A DNA stretch of 64,000 nt, taken from the NCBI GenBank assembly GCA_037127315.1, contig JBBBDQ010001684.1, forward strand, positions 5,582,501 to 5,646,500. The letters are read 5' to 3'. This document shows, piece after piece, positions 46,301 through 61,300 of the stretch. The stretch is from Ascarosepion bandense. Its lineage: Eukaryota; Mollusca; Cephalopoda; Sepiida; Sepiidae. The translations under genes were made by a program, and so were the position numbers. The stretch's first letter is position 1. Each line of letters begins with the position of its first letter. Below the pieces are notes generated by a model, which saw nothing but the letters and a program-made list of their open reading frames with translations, ran no database searches and was not told the DNA's origin.

Positions 46301-49300
46301 GAGTTTAGCCAGTGTGATCTTATTTTTTATTATTTTTTGAATTATTTATTTACTTATTTTTACTTGTATTTTTTATTTTATTTTATTCTTTTTCGGTTCT
46401 TATCTTTTCTGCCTAATTTTTGTGTAAATTGTTCTTAATTATGAAATTTAGGTTTGGTATATTAGGGTTTTGGTTATATGTAGGAATTCTAAGACCGGCC
46501 ATGTTTTTTTTTTTTTTTTTTTTTTTTATTGTTCTCTGTCATTCCCTTGCTAACTGGACACATGGCTTGGAGGTGATTCCCCCCTCCATCACACTACTGT
46601 CTGTTACTGCTTGCTTAAGGTAACTTAATCTCTCCAGAACTCTCCAGAACTGTATAGAAGAAACAGAATGAAGATAATTTTTGAAATTTTCTTAACTTTT
46701 TTCTGTCAGCAAGCCTGCAACTTGGTGGTGAGTTTAGCCAGTGTGATCTTATTTTTTATTATTTTTTTGAATTATTTATTTACTTATTTTTACTTGTATT
46801 TTTTATTTTATTTTATTCTTTTTCGGTTCTTATCTTTTCTGCCTAATTTTTGTGTAAATTGTTCTTAATTATGAAATTTAGGTTTTTGGTATATTAGGGT
46901 TTTGGTTATATGTAGGAATTCTAAGACCGGCCATGTTTTTTTTTTGTTTTTTATTGTTCTCTGTCATTCCCTTGCTAACTGGACACATGGCTTGGAGGTG
47001 ATTCCCCCCTCCATCACACTACTGTCTGTTACTGCTTGCTTGAGTAACTTAATCTCCAGAACTGTATAGAAAGAAACAGAATGAAGATAATTTTGAAATT
47101 TTCTTAACTTTTTTCTGTCAGCAAGCCTGCAGCTTGGTGAGTTTAGCCAGTGTGATCTATTTTTATTATTTTTTGAATTATTTATTTACTTATTTTTACT
47201 TGTATTTTTATTTTATTTTTATTCTTTTCGGTTCTTATCTTTTCTGCCTAATTTTTGTGTAAATTGTTCTTAATTATGAAATTTAGGTTTGGTATATTAG
47301 AGGTTTGGTTATATGTAGGAATTCTAAGACCGGCCATGTTTTTTTTTTTGTTTTTTTTTTATTGTTCTCTGTCATTCCCTTGCTAACTGGACACATGGCT
47401 TGGAGGTGATTCCCCCCTCCATCACACTACTGTCTGTTACTGCTTGCTTAAGGTAACTTAATCTCTCCAGAACTGTATAGAAGAAACAGAATGAATAATT
47501 TTGAAATTTTCTTAACTTTTTTCTGTCAACAAAGCCTGCAATAGTGAGTTTAGCCAGTGTGATCTTATTTTTATTATTTTTTGAATTATTTATTTACTTA
47601 TTTTTACTTGTATTTTTATTTTATTTTATTCTTTTTCGGTTCTTATCTTTTCTGCCTAATTTTTGTGTAAATTGTTCTTAATTATGAAATTTAGGTTTGG
47701 TATATTAGGGTTTTGGTTATATGTAGGAATTCTAAGACCGGCCATGTTTTTTTTTTTTTTTTTTTTTTTTTTTATTGTTCTCTGTCATTCCCTTGCTAAC
47801 TGGACACATGGCTTGGAGGTGATTCCCCCCTCCATCACACTACTGTCTGTTACTGCTTGCTTAAGGTAACTTAATCTCTCCAGAACTGTATAGAAGAAAC
47901 AGAATGAGAATATTTTGAAATTTTCTTAACTTTTTTCTGTCAGCAAGCCTGCAACTTGGTGAGTTTAGCCAATGTGATCTTATTTTTTTTATTATTTTTG
48001 AATTATTTATTTACTTATTTTTACTTGTATTTTATTTTATTTTATTCTTTTTCGGTTCTTATCTTTTCTGCCTAATTTTTGTGTAAATTGTTCTTAATTA
48101 TGAAATTTGGGTTTGGTATATTAGGGTTTTGGTTATATGTAGGAATTCTAAGACCGGCCATGTTTTTTTTTTTTTTTTTTTTTTTATTGTTCTCTGTCAT
48201 TCCCTTGCTAACTGGACACATGGCTTGGAGGTGATTCCCCCCTCCATCACACACTACTGTCTGTTACTGCTTGCTTAAGGTAACTTAATCTCTCCAGAAC
48301 TCTCCAGAACTGTATAGAAGAAACAGAGAATGAAGATAATTTTTGAAATTTTCTTAACTTTTTCTGTCAGCAAGCCTGCAACTGGTGAGTTTAGCCAGTG
48401 TGATCTTATTTTTTATTATTTTTTGAATTATTTATTTACTTATTTTTACTTGTATTTTTTATTTTATTTTATTCTTTTTCGGTTCTTATCTTTTCTGCCT
48501 AATTTTTGTGTAAATTGTTCTTAATTATGAAATTTAGGTTTGGTATATTAGGGTTTTGGTTATATGTAGGAATTCTAAGACCGGCCATGTTTTTTTTTTG
48601 TTTTTTTTTTATTGTTCTCTGTCATTCCCTTGCTAACTGGACACATGGCTTGGAGGTGATTCCCCCCCTCCATCACACTACTGTCTGTTACTGCTTGCTT
48701 AAGGTAACTTAATCTCTCCAGAACTGTATAGAAGAAACAGAATGAAGATAATTTTGAAATTTTCTTAACTTTTTTTTTCTGTCAGCAAGCCTGCAACTGG
48801 TGAGTTTAGCCAGTGTGATCTTATTTTTTATTATTTTTTGAATTATTTATTTACTTATTTTTACTTGTATTTTATTTTATTTTATTCTTTTCGGTTCTTA
48901 TCTTTTCTGCCTAATTTTTGTGTAAATTGTTCTTAATTATGAAATTTAGGTTTGGTATATTAGGGTTTTGGTTATATGTAGGAATTCTAAGACCGGCCAT
49001 GTTTTTTTTTTTTTTTTTTTTTTTTATTGTTCTCTGTCATTCCCTTGCTAACTGGACACATGGCTTGGAGGTGATTCCCCCCTCCATCACTACTGTCTGT
49101 TACTGCTTGCTTAAGGTAACTTAATCTCTCCAGAACTCTCCAGAACTGTATAGAAGAAACAGAATGAAAATAATTTTTAGTAGCCTTTTTTTCTGTCAGC
49201 AAGCCTGCAACTTGGTAGAGTTTAGCCAGTGTGATCTTATTTTTTATTATTTTTGAATTATTTATTTACTTATTTTACTTGTATTTTTTATTTTATTTTA

Positions 49301-52300
49301 TTCTTTTTCGGTTCTTATCTTTTCTGCCTAATTTTTGTGTAAATTGTTCTTAATTATGAAATTTAGGTTTGGTATATTAGGGTTTTGGTTATATGTAGGA
49401 ATTCTAAGACCGGCCATGTTTTTTTTTTTTTTTTTTTTATTGTTCTCTGTCATTCCCTTGCTAACTGGACACATGGCTTGGAGGTGATTCCCCCCTCCAT
49501 CACACTACTGTCTGTTACTGCTTGCTTAAAGGTAACTTAATCTCTCCAGAACTCTCCAGAACTGTATAGAAGAAACAGAATGAAGATAATTTTTGAAATT
49601 TTCTTAACTTTTTTCTGTCAACCAAGCCTGCAATGGTGAGTTTAGCCAGTGTGATCTTATTTTTTATTATTTTTTTGAATTATTTATTTACTTATTTTTA
49701 CTTGTATTTTTTTATTTTATTTTATTCTTTTTCGGTTCTTATCTTTTCTGCTAATTTTTGTGTAAATTGTTCTTAATTATGAAATTTAGGTTTGGTATAT
49801 TAGGGTTTTGGTTATATGTGAATTCTAAGACCGGCCATGTTTTTTTTTTTTTTTTTTTTTTATTGTTCTCTGTCATTCCCTTGCTAACTGGACACATGGC
49901 TTGGTGATTCCCCCCTCCATCCACACTACTGTCTGTTACTGCTTGCTTAAGGTAACTTAATCTCTCCAGAACTCTCCAGAAGAAACAGAATGAAGATAAT
50001 TTTGAAATTTTCTTAACTTTTTCTGTCAGCAAGCCTGCAACTTGGTAGGTTTAGCCAGTGTGATCTTATTTTTTATTATTTTTTGAATTATTTATTTACT
50101 TATTTTTACTTGTATTTTTATTTTATTTTATTCTTTTTCGGTTCTTATCTTTTCTGCCTAATTTTTGTGTAAATTGTTCTTAATTATGAAATTTAGGTTT
50201 GGTATATTAGGGTTTTGGTTATATGTAGGAATTCTAAGACCGGCCATGTTTTTTTTGTTTTTTATTGTTCTCTGTCATTCCCTTGCTAACTGGACACATG
50301 GCTTGGTGATTCCCCCTCCATCACACTACTGTCTGTTACTGCTTGCTTAAGGTAGCTTAATCTCTCAGAACTGTATAGAAGAAACAGAATGAAGATAATT
50401 TTGAAATTTTCTTAACTTTTTTCTGTCAGCAAGCCTGCAACTTGGTGAGTTTAGCCAGTGTGATCTTATTTTTTATTATTTTTTGAATTATTTATTTACT
50501 TATTTTTACTTGTATTTTATTTTATTTTTATTCTTTTTAGGTTCTTATCTTTTCTGCCTAATTTTTGTGTAAATTGTTCTTAATTATGAAATTTAGGTTT
50601 GGTATATTAGGGTTTTGGTTATATGTAGGAATTCTAAGACCGGCCATGTTTTTTTTTTTTTTTTTTTTATTGTTCTCTGTCATTCCCTTGCTAACTGGAC
50701 ACATGGCTTGGAGGTGATTCCCCCCCTCCATCACACTACTGTCTGTTACTGCTTGCTTAAGGTAACTTAATCTCTCCAGAACTCTCCAGAACTGTATAGA
50801 AAACAGAATGAAGATAATTTTGAAATTTTCTTAACTTTTTCTGTCAGCAAGCCTGCAACGGTAGGTTAGCCAGTGTGATCTTATTTTTTTATTATTTTTG
50901 AATTATTTATTTACTTATTTTTACTTGTATTTTTTATTTTATTTTATTCTTTTTGGTTCTTATCTTTTCTGCCTAATTTTTGTATGGTGTTCTTAATTAT
51001 GAAATTTAGGTTTGGTATATTAGGGTTTTGGTTATATGTGGAATTCTAAGACCGGCCATGTTTTTTTTTTGTTTTTATTGTTCTCTGTCATTCCCTTGCT
51101 AACTGGACACATGGCTTGGAGGTGATTCCCCCCTCCATCACACTACTGTCTGTTACTTTCTTGTAAGGTAACTTAATCTCTCCAGAACTGTATAGAAGAA
51201 ACAGAATGAAGATAATTTTGAAATTTTCTTAACTTTTTTCTGTCAGCAAGCCTTGTGGTAGAGTTTAGCCAGTGTGATCTTATTTTTATTATTTTTTGAA
51301 TTATTTATTTACTTATTTTACTTGTATTTTTTATTTTATTTTATTCTTTTTCGGTTCTTATCTTTTCTGCCTAATTTTTGTGTAAATTGTTCTTAATTAT
51401 GAAATTTAGGTTTGGTATATTAGGGTTTTGGTTATATGTAGGAATTCTAAGACCGGCCATGTTTTTTTTTTGTTTTTTTTTTTTATTGTTCTCTGTCATT
51501 CCCTTGCTAACTGGACACATGGCTTGGAGGTGATTCCCCCCTCCACATCCACACTACTGTCTGTTACTGCTTGTAAGGTAACAATCTCTCCAGAACTGTA
51601 TAGAAGAAACAGAATGAAGATAATTTTGAAATTTTCTTAACTTTTTTCTGTCAGCAAGCCTGCAACTTGGTGAGTTTAGCCAGTGTGATCTTATTTTTAT
51701 TATTTTTTGAATTATTTATTTACTTATTTTTACTTGTATTTTTTATTTTATTTTATTCTTTTTCGGTTCTTATCTTTTCTGCCTAATTTTTGTGTAAATT
51801 GTTCTTAATTATGAAATTTAGGTTTGGTATATTAGGGTTTTGGTTATATGTAGGAATTCTAAGACCGGCCATGTTTTTTTTTTGTTTTTTTTTATTGTTC
51901 TCTGTCATTCCCTTGCTAACTGGACACATGGCTTGGAGGTGATTCACCTCATCACACTACAGTCTGTTACTGCTTGCTTAAGGTAACTTAATCTCTCCAG
52001 AACTCTCCAGAACTGTATAGAAGAAACAGAATGAAGATAATTTCTGAAATTTTCTTAACTTTTTTCTGTCAGCAAGCCTGCAACTTGGTGAGTTTAGCCA
52101 GTGTGATCTTATTTTTTATTATTTTTTCGGAGTGTTTGTTACTTATTTTTACTTGTATTTTTATTTTATTTTATTCTTTTTCGGTTCTTATCTTTTCTGC
52201 TAATTTTTGTGTAAATTGTTCTTAATTATGAAATTTGGGTTTGGTATATTAGGGTTTTGGTTATATGTAGGAATTCTAAGACCGGCCATGTTTTTTTTTT

Positions 52301-55300
52301 TTTTTTTTTTTTTTATTGTTCTCTGTCATTCCCTTGCTAACTGGACACATGGCTTGGAGGTGATTCCCCCTCCACATCTTACTACTGTCTGTTACTGCTT
52401 GTAAGGTAACTAATCTCTCCAGAACTGTATAGAAGAAACAGAATGAAGATAATTTTGAAATTTTTCTTAACTTTTTCTGTCAGCAAGCCTGCAGCTTGGT
52501 GAGTTTAGCCAGTGTGATCTTATTTTTTATTATTTTTGAATTATTTATTTACTTATTTTTACTTATTTTTTATTTTATTTTATTCTTTTTCGGTTCTTAT
52601 CTTTTCTAATTTTTGTGTAAATTGTTCTTAATTATGAAATTTAGGTTTGGTATATTAGGGTTTTTGGTTATATGTAGGAATTCTAAGATAAGCCATGTTT
52701 TTTTTGTTTTTGTTGTTCTCTGTCATTCCCTTGCTAACTGGACACATGGCTTGGAGGTGATTCCCCCCTCCATCACACTACTGTCTGTTACTGCTTGCTT
52801 AAGGTAACTTAATCTCTCCAGAACTGTATAGAAGAAACAGAATGAAGATAATTTTTGAAATTTTCTTAACTTTTTCTCAGCAAACTGCAACTTGGTGAGT
52901 TTAGCCAGTGTGATCTTATTTTTTATTATTTTGAATTATTTATTTACTTATTTTACTTGTATTTTTATTTTTATTTTTATTCTTTTTCGGTTCTTATCTT
53001 CTGCCTAATTTTTTGTGTAAATTGTTCTTAATTATGAAATTTAGGTTTTGGTATATTAGGAGTTTTGGTTATGTGTAGGAATTCTAAGACCGGCCATGTT
53101 TTTTTTTTTTTTTTTTTTTATTGTTCTCTGTCATTCCCTTGCTAACTGGACACATGGCTTGGAGGTGATTCCCCCCTCCATCACTACTGTCTGTTACTGC
53201 TTGCTTAAAGAGTAACTTAATCTCTCCAGAACTCTCCAGAACTGTATAGAAGAAACAGAATGAAGATAATTTTGAAATTTTCTTAACTTTTTCTGTGTGA
53301 AGCCTGCAACTTGGTGAGTTTAGCCAGTGTGATCTTATTTTTTATTATTTTTTGAATTATTTATTTACTTATTTTACTTGTATTTTTTATTTTATTTTAT
53401 TCTTTTTCGGTTCTTATCTTTTCTGCCTAATTTTTGTGTAAATTGTTCTTAATTATGAAATTTAGGTTTGGTATATTAGGGTTTTTGGTTATGTGTAGGA
53501 ATTCTAAGACCGGCCATGTTTTTTTTGTTTTTTTATTGTTCTCTGTCATTCCCTTGCTAACTGGACACATGGCTTGGAGGTGATTCCCCCCTCCATCCAC
53601 CTACTGTCTGTTACTGCTTGTGAGTAACTTAATCTCTCCAGAACTGTATCGAAGAAACAGAATGAAGATAATTTTGAAATTTTCTTAACTTTTTTCTGTC
53701 AGCAAGCCTGCAACGGTGAGTTTAGCCAGTGTGATCTTATTTTTTATTATTTTTTGAATTATTTATTTACTTATTTTTACTTGTATTTTTTTATTTTATT
53801 TTATTCTTTTCGGTTCTTATCTTTTCTGCCTAATTTTTTGTGTAAATTGTTCTTAATTATGAAATTTGGGTTTGGTATATTAGGGTTTTGGTTATATGTA
53901 GGAATTCTAAGACCGGCCATGTTTTTTTTTTTTTTTTTTTTTTTATTGTTCTCTGTCATTCCCTTGCTAACTGGACACATGGCTTGGGTGATTCCCCCCT
54001 CCACATCACACTACTATCTGTTACTGCTTGCTTAAGAGTAACTTAATCTCTCCAAACTGTATAGAAGAAACAGAATGAAGATAATTTTTGAAATTTTCTT
54101 AGCTTTTTTCTGTCAGCAAGCCTGCAACTTGGTGAGTTTAGCCAGTGTGATCTTATTTTTTATTATTTTTTGAATTATTTATTTTTATTTTTACTTGTAT
54201 TTTTTATTTTATTTTATTCTTTTTCGGTTCTTATCTTTTCTGCCTAATTTTTGTGTAAATTGTTCTTAATTATGAAATTTAGGTTTGGTATATTAGGAGT
54301 TTGGTTATATGTAGGAATTCTAAGACCGGCCATGTTTTTTTTGTTTTTTTATTGTTCTCTGTCATTCCCTTGCTAACTGGACACATGGCTTGGAGGGTGA
54401 TTCCCCCCTCCATCACCTCACTGTCACTGTTACTGCTTGCTTAAGGTAACTTAATCTCTCCAGAACTGTATAGAAGAAACAGAATGAAGATAATTTTTGA
54501 AATTTTCTTAACTTTTTTCTGTCAGCAAGCCTGCAACTTGGTGGATTTAGCCAGTGTGATCTTATTTTTTATTATTTTTTGAATTATTTATTTACTTATT
54601 TTTACTTGTATTTTTTATTTTATTTTATTCTTTTTCGGTTCTGTATCTTTTCTGCCTAATTTTTGTGTAAATTGTTCTTAATTACAGAAATTTAGGTTTG
54701 GTATATTAGGGTTTTGGTTATATGTAGGAATTCTAAGACCGGCCATGTTTTTTTGTTTTTTATTGTTCTCTGTCATTCCCTTGCTAACTGGACACATGGC
54801 TTGGAGGTGATTCCCCCCTCCATCACACTACTGTCTGTTACTGCTTGCTTAAGGTAACTTAATCTCTCCAGAACTCTCCAGAACTGTATAGAAGAAACAG
54901 AATAGAAGATAATTTCTGAAATTTTCTTAACTTTTTTCTGTCAGCAAGCCTGCAACTTGGTGAGTTTAGCCAGTGTGATCTTATTTTTATTATTTTTTGA
55001 ATTATTTATTTACTTATTTTTACTTGTATTTTTTATTTTATTTTATTCTTTTCGGTTCTTATCTTTTCTGCCTAATTTTTGTGTAAATTGTTCTTAATTA
55101 TGAAATTTAGGTTTTTGGTATATTAGGGTTTTGGTTATATGTAGGAATTCTAAGACCGGCCATGTTTTTTTTTTTTTTTTTTTTTTTTATTGTTCTCTGT
55201 CATTCCCTTGCTAACTGGACACATGGCTTGGAGGTGATTCCCCCCTCCATCACACTACTGTCTGTTACTGCTTGCTTAAGGTAACTTAATCTCTCCAGAA

Positions 55301-58300
55301 CTGTATAGAAGAAACAGAATGAAGATAATTTTGAAATTTTCTTAACTTTTTTCTGTCAGCAAGCCTGCAACTTGGTGAGTTTAGCCAGTGTGATCTTATT
55401 TTTTATTATTTTTTTGAATTATTTATTTACTTATTTTTACTTGTATTTTTTATTTTATTTTTATTCTTTTTCGGTTCTTATCTTTTCTGCCTAATTGCAT
55501 AAATTGTTCTTAATTATAGAGAATTTAGGTTTGGTATATTAGGGTTTTGGTTATATGTAGGAATTCTAAGACCGGCCATGTTTTTGTTTTTTGTTGTTCT
55601 CTGTCATTCCCTTGCTAACTGGACACATGGCTTGGAGGTGATTCCCCCTCCATCACACTACTGTCTGTTACTGCTTGTAAGGTAACTTAATCTCTCCAGA
55701 ACTGTATAGAAGAAACAGAATGAAGATAATTTTGAAATTTTCTTAACTTTTTTCTGTCAGCAAGCCTACAGCAGGTGAGTTTAGCCAGTGTGATCTTATT
55801 TTTTTATTATTTTTGAATTATTTATTTACTTATTTTTACTTGTATTTTTATTTTATTTTTATTCTTTTCGGTTCTTATCTTTTCTGCCTAATTTTTGTGT
55901 AAATTGTTCTTAATTATGAAATTTAGGTTTGGTATATTAGGGTTTTGGTTATATGTAGGAATTCTAAGACAAGCCATGTTTTTTTGTTTTTTTTTATTGT
56001 TCTCTGTCATTCCCTTGCTAACTGGACACATGGCTTGGAGGTGATTCCCCCCCTCCATCACACTACTGTCTGTTACTGCTTGCTTAAGGTAACTTAATCT
56101 CTCCAGAACTGTATAGAAGAAACAGAATGAAGATAATTTTTGAGAAATTTTGTAACTTTTTCTGTCAGCAAGCCTGCAGCTTGGTGGTTTAGCCAGTGTG
56201 ATCTTATTTTTTATTATTTTTTGAATTATTTATTTACTTATTTTTACTTGTATTTTTTATTTTTATTTTATTCTTTTTCGGTTCTTATCTTTTCTGCCTA
56301 ATTTTTGTGTAAATTGTTCTTAATTATGAAATTTAGGTTTGGTATATTAGGGTTTTGGTTATATGTAGGAATTTCTAAGACCGGCCATGTTTTTTTGTTT
56401 TTTTATTGTTCTCTGTCATTCCCTTGCTAACTGGACACATGGCTTGGAGGTGATTCCCCCCTCCATCACACTACTGTCTGTTACTGCTTGCTTAAGGTAA
56501 CTTAATCTCTCCAGAACTGTATAGAAGAAACAGAATGAAGATAATTTTTGAAATTTTCTTAACTTTTTCTGTCAGCAAGCCTGCAACTTGGTGAGTTTAG
56601 CCAGTGTGATCTTATTTTTTATTATTTTTGAATTATTTATTTACTTATTTTACTTGTATTTTTTATTTTATTTTATTCTTTTTCGGTTCTTATCTTTTCT
56701 GCCTAATTTTTGTGTAAATTGTTCTTAATTATGAAATTTAGGTTTGGTATATTTAGGGTTTTGGTTATATGTAGAATTCTAAGACCGGCCATGTTTTTTT
56801 TTTTTTTTTTTTTTTTATTGTTCTCTGTCATTCCCTTGCTAACTGGACACATGGCTTGGGGTGATTCCCCCTCCCATCACACTACTGTCTGTTACTGCTT
56901 GCTTAAGGTAACCAATCTCTCCAGAACTCTCCAGAACTGTATAGAAGAAACAGAATGAAGATAATTTTTGAAATTTTTCTTAACTTTTTTCTGTCAGCAA
57001 GCCTGCAACTTGGTGAGTTTAGCCAGTGTGATCTTATTTTTTATTATTTTTGAATTATTTATTTACTTATTTTTACTTGTATTTTTTATTTTATTTTATT
57101 CTTTTTCGGTTCTTATCTTTTCTGCCTAATTTTTGTGTAAATTGTTCTTAATTATGAAATTTAGGTTTGGTATATTAGGGTTTTGGTTATATGTGGGAAT
57201 TCTAAGACCGGCCATGTTTTTTTTTGTTTTTTTTTTTTATTGTTCTCTGTCATTCCCTTGCTAACTGGACACATGGCTTGGAGGTGATTCCCCCCTCCAT
57301 CACACTACTGTCTGTTACTGCTTGCTTAAGGTAACTTAATCTCTCCAGGGCAACATAGAAGAAACAGAATGAAGATAATTTTGAAATTTTCTTAACTTTC
57401 TGTCAGCAAGCCTGCAACTTGGTGAGTTTAGCCAGTGTGATCTTATTTTTTATTATTTTTGAATTATTTATTTACTTATTTTTACTTGTATTTTTTATTT
57501 TATTTTATTCTTTTCGGTTCTTATCTTTTCTGCCTAATTTTTGTGTAAATTGTTCTTAATTATCTGAAATTTAGGTTTGGTATATTAGGGTTTTGGTTAT
57601 ATGTAGGAATTCTAAGACCGGCCATGTTTTTTTTTTTTTTTTTTTTTTATTGTTCTCTGTCCATTCCCTTGCTAACTGGACACATGGCTTGGAGGTGATT
57701 CCCCCCTCCATCTCACTACTGTCTGTTACTGCTTGCTTAAGGTAACTTAATCTCTCCAGAACTGTGTATAGAAGAAACAGAATGAAGATAATTTTTGAAA
57801 TTTTCTTAACTTTTTTCTGTCAGCAAGCCTGCAACTTGGTGAGTTTAGCCAGTGTGATCTTATTTTTTATTATTTTTTGAATTATTTATTTACTTATTTT
57901 ATTGTATTTTTTATTTTATTTTATTCTTTTTAGTTTCTTATCTTTTCTGCCTAATTTTTGTGTAAATTGTTCTTAATTATGAAATTTAGGTTTGGTATAT
58001 TAGGGTTTTGGTTATATGTAGGAATTCTAAGACCGGCCATGTTTTTTTGTTTTTTTATTGTTCTCTGTCATTCCCTTGCTAACTGGACACATGGCTTGGA
58101 GGTGATTCCCCCCTCCATCACACTACTGTCTGTTACTGCTTTAGCAAGGTAACTTAATCTCTCCAGAACTGTATAGAAGAAACAGAATGAAGATAATTTT
58201 GAAATTTTCTTAACTTTTTTCTGTCAGCAAGCCTGCAACTTGGTGAGTTTGGCAGTGTGATCTTATTTTTATTATTTTTTGAATTATTTATTTACTTATT

Positions 58301-61300
58301 TTTACTTGTATTTTATTTTATTTTGTTATTTTTCGGTTCTTATCTTTTCTGCCTAATTTTTGTGTAAATTGTTCTTAATTATGAAATTTAGGTTTGGTAT
58401 GTTAGGTTTTGGTTATATGTAGGAATTCTAAGACCGGCCATGTTTTTTTTTTTTTTTTTTTTTATTTCTCTGTCATTCCCTTGCCTAACTGGACACATGG
58501 CTTGGAGTGATTCCCCCCCTCCATCACACTACTGTCTGTTACTGCTTGCTTAAAGAGTAACTTAATCTCTCCAGAACTCTCCAGAACTGTATAGAAGAAA
58601 CAGAATGAAGATAATTTTTGAAATTTTCTTAACTTTTTTCTGTCAGCAAGCCTGCAACTTGGTGAGTTTAGCCAGTGTGATCTTATTTTTATTATTTTTG
58701 AATTATTTATTTACTTATTTTTACTTGTATTTTTTTATTTTATTTTATTCTTTTTCGGTTCTTATCTTTTTCACCTAATTTTTGTGTAAATTGTTCTTAA
58801 TTATGAAATTTGGGTTTGGTATATTAGGGTTTTTGGTTATATGTAGGAATTCTAAGGCTGACATGTTTTTTTTTGTTTTTTTTTTATTGTTTCTCTGTCA
58901 TTCCCTTGCTAACTGGACACATGGCTTGGAGGTGATTCCCCTCCATCACACTACTGTCTGTTACTGCTTGCTTAAGGTAACTTAATCTCTCCAGAACTGT
59001 ATAAGAAGAAACAGAATGAAGATAATTTTGAAATTTTCTTAACTTTTTCTGTCAGCAAGCCTGCAACTTGGTGAGTTTAGCCAGTGTGATCTTATTTTTA
59101 TTATTTTTGATTATTTATTTACTTATTTTTACTTGTATTTTTATTTTATTTTATTCTTTTTCGGTTCTTATCTTTTCTGCCTAATTTTTGTGTAAATTGT
59201 TTCTTAATTATGAAATTTGGGTTTGGTATATTAGGGTTTTGGTTATATGTAGAATTCTAAGACCGGCCATGTTTTTTTTGTTTTTTTTTATTGTTCTCTG
59301 TCATTCCCTTGCTAACTGGACACATGGCTTGGAGGTGATTCCCCCCTCCATCACACTGCTGTCTGTTACTGCTTGCTTAAGGTAACTTAATCTCTCCAGA
59401 ACTGTATAGAAGAAACAGAATGAAGATAATTTTTGAAATTTTCTTAACTTTTTCTGTCAGCAAGCCTGCAACTTGGTGAGTTTAGCAGTGTGATCTTATT
59501 TTTTATTATTTTTTGAATTATTTATTTACTTATTTTTACTTGTATTTTATTTTATTTTATTCTTTTCGGTTCTTATCTTTTCTGCCTAATTTTTGTGTAA
59601 ATTGTTCTTAATTATGAAATTTAGGTTTGGTATATTGGGGTTTTGGTTATATGTAGGAATTCTAAGACCGGCCATGTTTTTTTTGTTTTTTTATTGTTCT
59701 CTGTCATTCCCTTGCTAACTGGACACATGGCTTGGAGGTGATTCCCCCCTCCATCACACTACTGTCTGTTACTGCTTGCTTAAGGTAACTTAATCTCTCC
59801 AGAACTGTATAGAAGAAACAGAATGAAGATAATTTTTGAAATTTTCTTAACTTTTTTCTATTAAGCAAGCCTGCAACTTGGTGAGTTTAGCCAGTGTGAT
59901 CTTATTTTTATTATTTTTTGAATTATTTATTTACTTATTTTTACTTGTATTTTTTATTTTATTTTTATTCTTTTTCGGTTCTTATCTTTTCTGCCTAATT
60001 TTTGTGTAAATTGTTCTTAATTATGAAATTTAGGTTTGGTATATTAGGGTTTTGGTTATATGTGGGAATTCTAAGACCAATATGCTTTTTTTGTTTTTTT
60101 TTATTGTTCTCTGTCATTCCCTTGCTAACCAGACATGGCTTGGAGGTGATTCCCCCCTCATCACACTACTGTCTGTTACTGCTTGCTTAAGGTAACAATC
60201 TCTCCAGAACTCTCCAGAACTGTATAGAAGAAACAGAATGAAGATAATTTTTTGAAATTTTCTTAACTTTTTTCTGTCCAGCAAGCCTGCAACTTGGTGA
60301 GTTTAGCCAGTGTGATCTTATTTTATTATTTTTTGAATTATTTATTTACTTATTTTTACTTGTATTTTTTATTTTATTTTATTCTTTTTCGGTTCTTATC
60401 TTTTCTGCCTAATTTTTGTGTAAATTGTTCTTAATTATGAAATTTAGGTTTGGTATATTGGGGTTTTGGTTATATGTAGGAATTCTAAGACCGGCCATGT
60501 TTTTTTTTTTGTTTTTTTTTTTATTGTTCTCTGTCATTCCCTTGCTAACTGGACACATGGCTTGAGTGATTCCCCCTCCATCACACTACTGTCTGTTACT
60601 GCTTGCTTAAAGGTAACTTAATCTCTCCAGAACTGTATAGAAGAAACAGAATGAAGATAATTTTGAAATTTTCTTAACTTTTTCTGTCAGCAAGCCTGCA
60701 ACTTGGTGAGTTTAGCTTCAGTGTGATCTTGCTTTTTTATTATTTTTGAATTATTTATTTATTTTTACTTGTATTTTTATTTTATTTTATTCTTTTTCGG
60801 TTCTTATCTTTTCTGCCTAATTTTTGTGTAAATTGTTCTTAATTATGAAATTTAGGTTTGGTATATTAGGGTTTTGGTTATATGTAGGAATTCTAAGACT
60901 GACCTGTTTTTTTTTTTTTTTTTTTTTTATTGTTCTCTGTCATTCCTTGCTAACTGGACACATGGCTTGGAGTTCCCCCTCCATCACACTACTGTCTGTT
61001 ACTGCTTGCTTAAGGTAACTTAATCTCTCCAGAACTGTATGAAGAAACAGAATGAAGATAATTTTGAAATTTTCTTAACTTTTTTCTGTCAGCAAGCCTG
61101 CCGCTTGGTGAGTTTAGCCAGTGTGATCTTATTTTTATTATTTTTTTGAATTATTTATTTACTTATTTTTACTTGTACTTTATTTTATTTTATTCTTTTT
61201 CGGTTCTTTATCTTTTCTAATTTTTGTGTAAATTGTTCTTAATTATGAAATTTAGGTTTGGTATATTAGGGTTTTGGTTATATGTAGGAATTCTAAGACC